A stretch of DNA of 64,000 nucleotides, from NCBI GenBank assembly GCA_949752795.1, contig OX457058.1:167774223-167838222 (forward strand), written 5' to 3'. Position numbers and translations under genes: made by a program. Source of the stretch: Hyperoodon ampullatus. Taxonomy: Eukaryota > Chordata > Mammalia > Artiodactyla > Ziphiidae. Below the pieces are notes generated by a model. The model was not told the origin of the DNA. It saw only the letters and a program-made list of their open reading frames with translations, and made no database searches. Every line of letters begins with the position of its first letter. Position 1 is the stretch's first letter. This document shows positions 1 through 13,300 of this stretch, piece after piece.

Positions 1-371
1 CTCAGTTATTCTGCTTTTGATTCCTTCTAGTGTATTTTTCATTTCAGTTATTGTATTGTTCATCTCTGTTTGTTTGTTCGTTAATTCTTCTAGGTCTTTG
101 TTAAACATTTCTTGCATCTTCTTGATCTTTGCCTCCATTCTTTTTCTGAGGTCCTGGATCATCTTCACTATCATTATTCTGAATTCTTTTTCTGGAAGGT
201 TGCCTATCTCCACTTCATTTTGTTGTTTTTCTGGGTTTTAACTCGTTCCTTCATCTGGTACGTAGCCCTCTGTATTTTCATCTTGTCCATCTCTCTGTGA
301 ATGTGGTTTTTGTTCCACAGGCTGCAGGATTGTAGTTCTTCTTGCATCTGCTGGCTGCCCTCCCAGTCATG
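1..371 (-). mobile_element. L1 fragment, 5'UTR end to ORF1 start
   Basis: Read on the minus strand this is cetartiodactyl L1: a CAGCCTGTGGAACAAAAACC-type leader followed by the ORF1p N-terminal coiled-coil region. Broken frames give pieces such as MKERVKTQKNNKMKW. It is cut by the window edge, so its 3' part is unseen. The frame is disrupted, so it is not functional. Confidence 0.75.
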
Positions 372-387
372 ATCTTTCAACCACACT

Positions 388-520
388 CATTAAACTCAGG
401 CTCTGGAGTTCAAATATAGCTCCATCACATATTAATGATGTGGTCTTTGGCAAATTACCAGGCTTCTCTGTGCCTCCAATGTAATGAGACAAGTTATGGA
501 GAAGCCTTAGAGCAGTACAC
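388..520 (+). mobile_element. MIR SINE fragment
   Basis: The stretch resembles the MIR core: a GGCTCTGGAGTTCAAAT box, then GTGGTCTTTGGCAAATTA and TCTCTGTGCCTCC. It is old and diverged, without a visible target duplication. The rest of 521-1266 shows no gene; a weak MIR-like stretch (minus) may lie near 1025-1140. Confidence 0.55.
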
Positions 521-1266
521 GGTAGACAGTAAATTCTCAAGAAATACTGGAATTCAACAAGGGTGGAGTTGTGGAGGTATACAATAGCAACCCTCATAGT
601 TTATTGACTGCTGACTCTATGCCCAATATTATCATAAGTGATTTTATCCTTGTATAAAATCATTTAAAATAATGCCATATACAGTCCAACAAGGCCTTTG
701 AAATAGATCTACTTGAAAGTTATACCAAGTGCACAGGTAAGTCAGCTAATGCAGACACCAACATCAACTTGATACATGTCTGAATGTCTGGAGCCTAACA
801 GAAGGAAGTATTTAACACAGAACCCATTCTCTTAACCAACATATTATACTGTTTTCTATTTTGTCACTAGTACCTTGAGCTTTAAGTTTTATATTCTCAG
901 AACCTGATACATGTTTGATAGTCAATACTTTTTTAAATGAATCAATATTCACCATAACCTAGTGTAACGTTTGACAGGTTATACATTGTTTTCACATAGA
1001 TAGAAGCATGTATGTGTGTGTATCTTTATAAGAACCTGTGAAATGAACAAGGCAATGCAGATATTATTCTATTCTACAGATGAGGTTAATTACTGTGTCT
1101 GGGGACATTTAAATTCAAATATTTTTAGCTCTATGTCATATTTAATTCTATGTCATAATAAAACAGTATTTCTATGCCTTAGTTTTCATGTTTAACCAAA
1201 ATGTGCATTTCAAGGTCTTATTAATATGAAAATACTCTGTCTTCAGGAAATTAAAGATTATCTTAC

Positions 1267-1377
1267 CTTTTCTCTGCAATCTGAGAAAGCAACAGCATGT
1301 GAAAACTTCTGATCATTTGTGCAATTACATTCCTCCCGAGTAGACACATTTGCACACTGTTTGAATTTACCAGATTT
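1267..1377 (-). CDS. CATSPERB: CATSPERB internal exon (111 bp), most 3' exon in window
   Basis: Thirty-seven codons, phase 0. It reads [20 protein letters not shown] then [17 protein letters not shown]. Four cysteines and two sequons (N-V-S, N-C-T) mark a disulfide-rich, glycosylated membrane-proximal module. The acceptor is TTTGCAG and the donor GTAAGA. The following exons, including the C-terminal transmembrane segment, are beyond the left edge. Confidence 0.95.
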
Positions 1378-4300
1378 CTGCAAATAGAATTAAAATAGGT
1401 TGACGTGCTGTTTTTGATGGCAGGATTTATGCAAACTGAGTAAATGTGCAATAAATATTTGTTACCTGAATGAATAAAATCCCTGAGAAGTTAAAAAGTT
1501 TAAAAATCCATTAATAATAAGGTAAAAGCACAGTATTTTTGAATTTTGTCTATTTGCTTGGAATGAACCCAAGTATCACTCAGCTGCTTGCCAGTTTACC
1601 TCAGGGCAGTTGATAGTCAACATGCATGGGACCCAGAAAGCCTGTGTCTTTCTGAATGCAGTAATTAAGATGCCCACCTCCATCGCTGGCATGGAAACTG
1701 AGACCTAAAAGAACAGACTTGATATGATGGGCTGCCAACTATGGATACTCTCCAAATCTACTATTTTGTACTTATCTCTCCTCATAGCAGTCACTAAGGC
1801 TGTTTAAAATCTCCACTATAACCATCCACTTGTCATTCATTTTTTCATTTGATCACTCTTGCTTGGTTTATTGGTTTATTCGTTTTTATTCGTTTTTTAT
1901 TGATTTATTCATTTTTTCAAAGAAATGGCTTTTGATTTTGATCATCAACTCTATTTCTAAAAACGTTATTCTTCCTTCTACTTCTTTTAAGATTATCATT
2001 CTCATCCTCATTGCTTCTTTTTTTCTTCTTTTTGTGGAGATAACATTTACCATTTTCAAGTGTACAATGCAGTGGATTTTAGTATACTCACAATATTATT
2101 CAGTCATCACCACTATCTAATTTCAGAACTAATTTGCTGCTTAGTTAGGTTCATTCAGCTCTTCCAACCTTTTGAGCTGTTTCACGATTACATTTTAAAT
2201 TTCTGACATCTTTTTTGTGTGTGTGATGTCTGTCTCCAATTTTTTTTTCATGGTTGCAAATGACCTAAACTGTTCTGAAATAATTATTTTGCTTATTCTA
2301 AAGTTTGCTTGTATTTATGATACTGTTTTCCAAGGCATGAGTTTTTTAGTTGTTTAGATTTATGCTTCTTTTTTATTGTGGAAGTTTTCTTCAAATATTT
2401 GGTGTTTTACTGTTGTCTGCTTATCCTTGGAGGCTTAACTGCCAACTCTGTATCTGGAATGACATCACACATGATTGTCTAGTAAGGGGATGATGTCAGC
2501 ATAACAAGAAGTCACAGTGTTGGTCCAGACGTACTGTTTTCCCAGCTGTTATATTTTGAGGTGATCAGAGGCAGAATTACATAAAATTTGAGTAGTCTGC
2601 TCCACTAGATGATGCTATTTAATTTGTAGAACTTTTAAAGCTTATTCTCTCCCATTAAAGATCCACGAAGATGTCATGTTTATCTTGTTCACTGTTGTCT
2701 CCCTAGAGAATATCTGTACAGTGTCTGATAACTCTGGAAATGCTGAAATTAACATTTGTTGAATGTATAAAAGGTGCCCCCCCAAAACCTGTTATTTACT
2801 TATGTGTAAATTAGATACATTTCCTATTCAACTCCCAAGAAAATCCAGAAGAAAAAACAATCCAAACGAAGGATTTCCATGTAAATATATTAAACTCATA
2901 TTTCAATAGATGAAGCTTGTGTCTAGTGACATATCAGACTTTATCTTTGGAAGAAACCGCAACAGTATTTGAGTTGCTCATTGCCTGGAGCAGAGCTGCT
3001 TACCCTGAAATCCAAGATTCAACAAGAAGTCAACCTCGTGTGTGTGTGTGTGTGTGTAATCATATGTGTATAAATGTGTATTATTCATTTGTTGAACAAC
3101 TTTTCAGCACTCCCTATTTTGGGCGCTTTTCTGGGTACTAAAGATATTGTAGAGAATAAAATAGATTTAAAAAGACCCAACAATAACCCTGCTTTATGTA
3201 GCTTACCTTTTAATGAAATACAATAAATAAATGGGTAAAATATGTAAAATTGTAAAAGTGCAGTGAAGAAAAATAAGGCAGGGAAGGGGGACAGGAGTGG
3301 GCATCAGTGGAGGTGGAGGTTACAATTCTAAATAGAGTGGCCAAGGAAGGTCTCACCATGATGGTGACATTTAAGCAAAAATCTGAAGATGGTGATGGAA
3401 TGTGCTATGTGATATCTGGCAGAAGTACATTCCAGACAGAGGAAATTTTTGAAACTTAAAGACCTTGAGATGGAAATATGTCTGGTATACTTGAAGAACA
3501 GCAAGGAGGCCAATGTGTGCAGAACAGAGTGACCTGCGGGAAATCAGGTCAGATGTGAAGCTAAGGCTGAACCACAGAGGACCTTATAAACCATTGTAAG
3601 AATTTGGCTTTTACTCTGAATGAGATGGGAAGATGATGAAGAATTTTGAACAAAAGAAACAACCATTTTCTGTCTTTGTGTGTGCGTGTATGTTTATGAA
3701 TAGATATGAATGCCTGCTTGTCCATATGTATATGCAGTTAGGTGCGTTTTTCTCAAGAGAGATATTACAGGTATCTGTGAGGTTTCCTTGGGAAGCCACC
3801 CCATGATGTACTTTTCTTTTTTTAAAAAAAGTATTTATTTATTTATTTATTTTGGCTGCACCAGGTCTTTATTGCAGCACGCGGGATCTTTAGTTACATA
3901 TGCATGTGGGCTTCTTAGTTGCGGCCTGCATGCAGGACCTAGTTCCCCTGATCAGGGATCAAACCCAGACCCCCGGAATTGGGAGCTTGGAGTCTTACCC
4001 ACTGGACCACCAGGGAAGTCCTGATGTATTCTTCTTTTGAGCCTAGTGGTTTCTCTCTGTTCTACCTTGCTCACCCTGACTCCAGAGAGGCAGAGTGCTG
4101 CTGGGGTTTGGTTATTTTCTAGGCGGATCCTCAGCAGGAGTTCAAATGAGTCTATGTTGGAGCAAACACTCTTCTCTCCTTTTGGACATCATTCCTTTCA
4201 CAGAGCTGTGAGATGGGTCTGAGGCCCCTTTCATTTAAAAAACGATGTTCTCACTCTACCTATGCTCTTTGAAATTCAAATGGGAGCTAGGGAGAGGTCA

Positions 4301-7300
4301 AGGGGAAAGAGTCCATTTAGACTTCTTGGTTCCAAAACTGTATCCAGGAGTAGCAGTAAGAGAAGGAAAGGCTAGAGTAGTAGTAGGAGGAACAGGGATA
4401 GCAGTAGTAGTCATAGTCGTAGTCGTAGTCGTAGTCATCGTAGTAGTAGTAGTAGTAGTAGTAATGAGGGAGGAGGAGAGGGAAGGGGAGGGGGAGGAGC
4501 TGGAGGGGGAGTGGGAGAGGGAAGGGGAGGAGGAGAAGAAGTAGTGATGTTATCAAAGCAGATTATGCTTAATGCACCTTCTCATTTAATCTCCACAGAT
4601 AGGTCTGTCCAGCTGTAATTTTACTGAATGATTTCTTGAATTCAAATGAATACTAGTATATCTGCAGAAAAAATATTTACCTTTGACTTGTGAAATAGAT
4701 TTCTCGGTATGGGTTTGCTAGGATCTGCATGATAGAAATTATCTGTAAGTGGAATAGCTATTCCCATATTAGAGGGAGGCTTGTAGTTTATCTGAAAATG
4801 ATTAAACAAAGTTAGTGTAAAGTTCATTATTATTTACTAAGTCTTTCATTTAAAAATCTTGATTTTCCAGAAAAGCATTCAAAACAAATATTTCACTTTC
4901 AGCTCCTGGTATTTAAGTAAATTTCTCTTTCCCCAGCACTCCCTCAACCCATGGTAATTGGACCTTGTAAATAAGTGAAAAAAGTTTTAGAACCTAAAGT
5001 AGCTGTCATAAAGTCAATGAAATAAAGTTTAAACACCTTATAAAGAGGCTTAGTGACATATTTAGTAAATAATTCTTCAAGTTTGGTTATTGTTTTGTCA
5101 CAAAGAAAATTATAAGTAATAAGTTAACAAAGATATTTTAAAAAGAGTCACATAGTCTGACAAGGCAAAAATTAAAATTGTTATTACATTGAAATGGGAC
5201 CTGTAAGATATATCAGCTCAGGATGAGAATGAGTCAACTTAAGGGCAAATAACTGTATATATTGTTAAAGCCCAAGATTATGCCACCATAATATAGCATA
5301 AAATGTGATATTAATAATGATAAGACTAAGTTCCCAAGAAAAATCATTATTTCAGAAAATTTTCACATTTTAGTCATCATATCCTCAAAATGACATGAGG
5401 ATTGAAAAATAACTGGGGTGTTTTGAGCATTTCAGGAAAGAAATGCTAAGACCAGATGGCCAGCTGATCATACAAAAGTAATCTATCACTGGTACCCTTC
5501 AAACAATCTGCTTAGGTTTCTTACTGGCAAAACTTTGATCATATTAAAACCCTGACTGTCCATGTGAACTCCACTGATCCAGTCTTTCAATGGGATAATT
5601 TCACTAGGAATGTGATGCATAGACTTGAGATAACTACAGCTGCTTTTCAACGTTGGCACGAATGTTGTAACAAGACACTCAGTCGATGCTCCCCAGACAA
5701 TAAACGCCAGTGAAGTTGAACCCTGGAAATATCCAAATAAATGAAGGTTATTTAAAGTAACTGTTATTGGCTGAACTGTGTCTACTCCATATGATGAAGT
5801 CCTAACCTCCAGTATCTCAGAATGTGATTGTATTTGGAGATAAGGCCTTTAAAGAGGCAATTAAGTTAAGATGAGATCATTCGGGTAGGCTCTAATCCAA
5901 TATGATGAGTGTCATATAACAACAGGAAATTTGAAAACAGACACACACAGAGGGAAGACCATGTGAAGACATAGGGAGAAGACAGCCATCTGCAGACCAA
6001 GGAGAGAGGCCTTAGAAGAAACCAACCCTGCCAATGCCTTGATCTTGGTTTCTAGCCTCTGGAACTGTGAGAAAATAAATTTCTGTTGTTTAAGCCACTC
6101 AGTCCATAGTATTTTGTTATGGCAGCCCTGGCAAACTAGCACAGTACCCAAGTAAAGAATACAGAAAATGAAAATGAAAAGAAATAGAAAAAGAATGGTA
6201 ATAGAAAACAGAAATAGAATCATAAGTTTGATCATAACAGAAGACATATTCTTTTCCAGGAAGAAATACATTCCAATCTAATTGCCTGTGGGTGACATTT
6301 GGAAATGAGCAAGGATCAAGTGTTTATTATTAAATAAACACTATTATTGGATGTAGTTGGATGTAAATCCAACTTAGAATGGCAAGGCTTCCCTCATTCA
6401 TTGATGAGCAGTGACATTTGTTTGGATAATATGAGTAAAATAACTTCCATTGGTATACATTTTGAAAAGAAGATACTCACTTAGCAATCACTGTATTTCA
6501 CAAAGATATGGTTTTAGTAGAAATTTATGTACAAAAACCATATCTGAACCTTGCATGATATTTAACATTCAACAAAATTTGATAAATTCTGTTTGAAAAT
6601 TTTAAGTACTTCTTGAAATTAAAAATGTAGAAATACTAATAATTTTACTGATATAGTGGACTCTAGTAGTTTTGCCCCCATCTGTTCTCTGTAAGCCATT
6701 AAAAATAATCTATTTTTAATGAATTTTTGCTAAAACACATTGAACCAGAATGTAAGCAGGGTTCTAATATTAAAGGAAATTTGGGGTGGGGGGTGGCACA
6801 AGTTCAATAAGAAATAAGGAAGTAAACAGAAAAATCTAGAATACTGGAGATTCTACAACATAACTGACTCAATTGCTACAATTCAATGGCAGGGGAAGAA
6901 AATGGAGTCATACCTACCTTAAACTAAAAGAAACTTGAGAGATTAATAAATAACCACATATTGTGTGACTTTTGTTTGCATCCAAATTCAAACAAACCAA
7001 CCCTAAACATTTTTTTTTGAGAAAATTGAGGGAATTTGATTATGGACTGGGTTTTATAGGATACCAAAAAAAAAATTCGTTTAAAAAATTTCAGGGATGA
7101 TAATGGCATTTTTGTTATGTAAGAGATAATACAGATATTTTTTGGAGATATGTATGGAAGCATATAGGAGTGAAATGACATGATGTCTGCTATTCATTTA
7201 AAAGTATGTCAGAATATAAACCAACATAAATTAAATAGAGATGATAAAACAGAAGTATCAAAACCTTGACTATTGTTTAATTTGAGAAATAGGTATATGG

Positions 7301-10300
7301 AAATTCTTCTTTTGTCTATATCTGAAAATTTTCATGATAAACAGATTGTAGAATTTGCAGGAAAATATTTATTGGCACAAAAGGATTAAACTATATAATT
7401 AAGTGGAAGGAGCATATTTTTAAAACTGTATATACAATGTTCTCCCAGTTTTAGGGGGGGAAAAGGAAAATACTGTAAATCCATAGTGATTGAGCATTTT
7501 CTATGTGCCAGACATTGTTTTAGATGGCCTACCTGAATTATCACATTTAATTCTCAAAACAATCATATGAAGTAGGTATTATTAGTATCACTTCCATTTT
7601 ATAGATGAGGAAACTTAGAGTAAAGTAACTTTCCTAAGCTCACAAAAACAGTACCAGCAGTGAAAACTAACTCAGGTAGTCTTTTCCAGAGCTCACTTTT
7701 TTAATCTCTATCACATACAGCCTTTTCATAATTCCCAAAATGTTAAAAGTGTTTAGTCATCCTTGATACATAGGATTATGCATAATTTTTCCTTCTTTTT
7801 CTTAGCTTATATTCTAAATTTTCTATAATCCATAGATTTTTTTTAATAATTAAAGAAAAACTTACTTGACGTAAAGTTTTGCTGGCTGCAGAAATTTCCA
7901 TTAGGTAACTATCAGCGTCATCAAAATAGCCTTCAACTTTAACTTCCAACAAATTTGGGTTTCCAACGACTACTTTCAGCAGTGGGATTTCAAGTGTTTG
8001 AACACCTTTGGAAACAAAGCCAAGAGTGAACATGAAATCATGAAAATTTTAAGCAATTTCATAATGACTGGCTGATCAGAATTCTAGAGCATCTACAGAA
8101 TCTATTTATACAGAGTTAACTTTAATAGTTCTTAGAAAAACTTAACTTTGCAAATATTTTCTCCTAATTTTTTTCACAGAGATGTTGCTTCCCTTCACCC
8201 CTCATTCCTCAGCCAGATTCTCGAAGGCAGTCACTTGGATAGTCTTGGTCACACTGAGTTGACTAACTCAGTAGAGAAACTGAGAATACACGCTCAATTT
8301 AAAGGGCTGTCAATCAGTTGCTGCCAAGAGAAAAACCCTAGGCATTTAACACAATATGTCATTAGGCCATTTCCTGCCTTCAAGGCCCCTGTTTGCAACC
8401 TCGCCATACTGAGAAATTTAATGGAAAGAGAGATTTGAAGGACCATGTAATCTAATTGCCATCTTTACTAATTAGTAAATCAGAGCTGAATAGTAAATAA
8501 GTTGCCTCAAGTCTCAGCTCTAGCAGTTTCCCTTAAACCAAAGTGATCTGGCCAGTGCTTCCTAAACTATAACTGGGGATTTTGTTAGAATGCCAATTCT
8601 GACTTAACAGTTCTGAGGAGGGGGCTGAGATTCCACATCCTGTTCCCTTCATACCTTTATTGAGGTATACTGACAAATAAAACTGTATATTTTTAAAGTG
8701 TATAATGTGGAGATTTGTTGTACTTATACATTGTGAAATGATTACCACAATTAAGTTAATTAATACAGCCACCACCTCACATTGTGTGTGTGTGTGTGTG
8801 TGTGGTGGGAACACTTAAGATCTACTCTCTTAGCAAATTTCAACTATACATTACAGTATTATTAACTATAGTTATCGTGCTATGTATTATATCCCCAAGA
8901 CATTTATTTTATAACTGGAAGTTTGTACTCTTTGACCAACATCTGCCCATTTTCTCCATCCCCCCAGCCCCTGGCAACTGGCACTCTATTTCTGTGAGTT
9001 AGACATTTTTTTTTTAAGATCCCAAATATGAGTGAGATCACACACTACTTGTCTTTCTCTGGCTTATTTCACTCAGCATAATGTCTTCCAGGTTCATCCA
9101 TGTTGTTCATCCTTCTTTTTTATGGCTGTATAATATTTCTTTGTGCATATATACCACATTTCTTTATCCATTCATCTGTTGATGGACCCTTACATTGTTT
9201 CCAAACCTGGGCTATTGTAAGTAATGCTGCAATGAAAGTGGGAGTACAGATACCTCTTCAAGATACTGATTTTGTTTCCTTTCAATATATACCCAGAAGT
9301 GGGATTGCTAGATCATATGGTAGCTCTATTTTTAACTTTTTTGGGAAATTTCCACACTATTTTTCATAGTGACTGAACAAATTTATATTCCTACCAAGAG
9401 TGCACAAGGGTTCCCTTTACTCCACATCCTCACCAGAACTTAACTATCTCTTGTGTTTTTGATAACAGCCATTCTAACAGGTGTGAGGTGATATCTCATT
9501 ATAGTTTTGATTTGCATTTCCCTGATGATTAGTGATATTGAACACCTTTCCATATACCTGTTGGCCATTTGCATATCTTTGGAAAAATGTCTATTCAGGT
9601 CCTTTACACATTTTTAATTGAATTATTTGTTTGTTTGCTATTAAGCTGTATGAGTTCCTTTTATATTATAGATACTAACCCTTATCAGATATATGGTTTG
9701 CAAATATTTTCTCCCACTCTATATGTTGCCTTTTCTTTTTTTTTTAACGTTTTTATTGGAGTATAATTGCTTTACAATGGTGTGTTAATTTCTGCTTTAT
9801 AACAAAGTGAATCAGTTATACATATACATATATCCCATATCTCTTCCCTCTTGCATCTCCCTCCCTCCCACCCTCCCTATCCCACCCCTCTAGGTGGTCA
9901 CAAAACACCGAGCTGATCTCCCTGTGCTATGCGACTGCTTCCCACTAGCTATCTATTTTACATTTGGTAGTGTTTATATGTCCATATATATACTACCACT
10001 CTCTCACTTTGTCCCAGCTTACCCTTCCCCCTCCCTGTGTCCTGAAGTCCATTCTCTAGTAGGTCTGTGTTTTTATTCCCGTCTTGCCCCTAGGTTCTTC
10101 ATGACTTTTTTTTCTTTTTTTTTAGATTCCATATATATGTGTTAGCATACGGTATTTGTTTTTCTCTTCCTGACTTACTTCACTTTGTATGACAGACTCT
10201 AGGTCCAACCACCTCACTACAAATAACTCAATTTCGTTTCTTTTTATGGCTGAGTAATATTCCATTGTATGTATGTGCCACGTCTCCTTTATCCATTCAT

Positions 10301-13300
10301 CTGTCGATGGACGCTTAGTTTGCTTCCATGTCCTGGCTATTGTAAATAGAGCTGCAATGAACATTGTGGTACGTGACTCTATTTGGATATGGTTTTCTCA
10401 GGGTATATGCCTAGTAGTGGGATTGCTGGGTTGTATGGTAATTCTATTTTTAGTTTTTTAAGGAACCTCCATACTGTTCTCCATAGTGGCTATATCAATT
10501 TACATTCCCACCAACAGTGTATGAGGGTTCCTTTTTCTCCACACCCTCTCCAGCATTTATTGTTTGTAGATTTTTTGATGATGGCCATTCTGACTGATGT
10601 GAGATGCTATCGCATTGTAGTTTTGATTTGCATTTCTCTAATGATTAATGATGTTGAGCATTCTTTCATGTATTTGTTGTCAATCTGTATATCTTCTTTG
10701 GAGAAATGGCTGTTTAGGTCTTCTGCCCATTTTTGGATTGGGTTGTTGTTTTTTTTTTGATATTGAGGTGCATGAGCTGCTTGTAAATTTTGGAGATTAA
10801 TCCTTTGTCATTTGCTTCATTTGCAAATATTTTCTTCCATTCTGAGGGTTGTCTTTTCATCTTGTTTATGGTTTCCTTTGCTGTGCAAAAGCTTTTAAGT
10901 TTCGTTAGGTCCCATTTGTTTATTTTTGTTTTTATTTCCATTTCTCTAGGAGGTGGGTCAAAAAGGATCTTGCTGTGATTTATGTGACAGAGTGTTCTGC
11001 CTATGTTTTCCTCTAAGAGTTTGATAGTGTCTGGCCTTACATTTAGGTCTTTAATCCATTTTGAGTTTATTTTTGTGTATGGTGTTAGGGAGTGTTCTAA
11101 TTTCATTCTTTTATATGTAGCTGTCCAGTTTTCCCAGCACCACTTATTGAAAATTCCTTTTCATATTGTTTTTTGTTTCCTTTGCTGTGCAAAAGTTTTT
11201 TAGTTTGATATAGTCCCATTTGTTTACTTTTGCTTTTATTTCCTTTGCTTGTGGTGTCACATCTAAAAAAAAATCATTGCCAAGACCAATGTCAAGGGGG
11301 CTTTTCCTTCATGTTTTTTTTTCTAGGATTTTTATGGTTTCAAGTCTTACATTTAAGTCTTTAACCCATTTTGAATTAATTTTTGTGAGTGGTGTAAGAT
11401 AGGGGTCCAGTTTTATTCTTTTGCACATGGCTGCCCAGTTTTCCCAGCACCATTTATCAAAGAGACTCTTCTTTCCCCATTGGCTCCCTTGTCAAAACTT
11501 AGTTGACTGTGTATGCATGGGTTTATTTCTGTGATCTCTATTCTGTTCCATTGGTTTATGTGTCTGTTTTTATGCCATTACCATAATGTTTTGGTTAATA
11601 TAGCTTTGTAATAGAGTTTGAAATTAAGAAGTGTGGTTCCTCCAGCTATGTTCTTTGTCAACATTGCTTTGGCTACTCAGGGTCTTTAATGTGAATACAC
11701 TACATTAACAGAATGAAAGATAAAAATTATTATCTCAACAGATATAGAAAAAGCATTTGACAAAATTCAACATCCAGTCATGAATAAAACTCTCAACAAA
11801 TTAGGTTTAGAAGGAATGTACTTCAACATAATATGGGCCATATGTGACAAGTCCATAGCTAACATCATACTCATACTTATCATACTCAAGCTTAAAGCTT
11901 TTCCTCTAAGATGAAGAACAAGACAAGGATGTTCCCCCTCACCACTTCTATTCAACACAGTACTGGAAGACTTACCCAGAGCAATTAAGAAAGAAAAAAG
12001 GCAACCAAATCAGAAGGGAAGAAGTAAAATTGTGTCTGTTTGCAGATGACAGAATATTATATTTAGAAAACCCTAAAGGCTCTACCAAAACACTGTTAGA
12101 ATAAAAAGGTTCAGCAAAGTTGCAGGATAAAAAATCAATGCACAAAAATCAGTTGTGTTTCTATACACTAGCAAGGAACTAGCTGAAAAAGAAATTAAGA
12201 AAACGACTCCATTTATAGCACCATCAAAAAGAACAAAATATTAGGAATAAATTTAATCAAGGAGGTGAAAAACATGTACACTGAAAACTATGACACCAGT
12301 GAAAGAAACTGAAGATGACACAAGTAAGCTGAAAGACATCTCATGTTCATGAATTGGAAGAATTAATATTATTAAAATGTCCATACCACCTAAAGCAATC
12401 TACAGATTGATTGTAATTCCTATCAAAATTCCATTGGCATTTTTTGCAGAAATACAAAAGAAAACCCTAAAATTTGTTTGCAACCAGCAAAGACTGTGCA
12501 TTTCTAACAAGCACCCAAGTGATGCCAATGAAGCTGATCCAGGGACGACATCTTGAATAGCATGGACTAGGTTTTTCTTCAAAGAGGCAACTGAGTTGAT
12601 TTGCTGATTATTATTTGTTTCTTCAAACTGAACAAGTTTAAAATATAACAAATTAGTTGTTAAATACAATTAAAGCTAAAATAGTTAGAACATTTGGGAT
12701 TTGTGCTGGAATACAGAGAAATAACAAAGGAACAGAATTTTTAAAACCCAGAAATGGTTAAAATAATAGGTAAATTGCATTGTTTTTAAAAATCAGTGAA
12801 GAAAAAATACATTATTCAATAAGTGATGTTGGAACAACTACCTAACCACCTGTAATACACCAAAACAAAGTGTAGATAAATTAAATAATTAGATGGAAAG
12901 TTAAGGCCATAAAAATTAAAACCCTAAAATTACTTGAAGGAAATATGGACAATTGGTCATATAATCAAAGAGAAAGAATTCTAAGGGTTTCAGAAAGAAG
13001 TTTTTTCAGAATATTTAGCCCACAATACTGACAGAAATAGAAATACATATCTCCAATTTTTTTCAAAGTCTATAATTTTCATTTTTATAAATTGCACTTG
13101 GTTATGTTTTTCAAATAAGCTTGTTTTTTTAAAATAGTGTTTTGTCCTTTCATTATGGTTCATATGCTTTCTTTTATCTTCTTAAGAGTTTTACATATTT
13201 TATACTTTACAATTGTTTTTATAGTGTCTTTCTGATTTTTCCATTAACTCAAGATTAAAACTTTGTTTCCTATGCTTGTTGAGTTTCTCTTATGTTGGGT

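Noticed and set aside
4245..4544. Frames with long valine/tyrosine runs
   Set aside because: Translation of a GTA/GTC triplet microsatellite.
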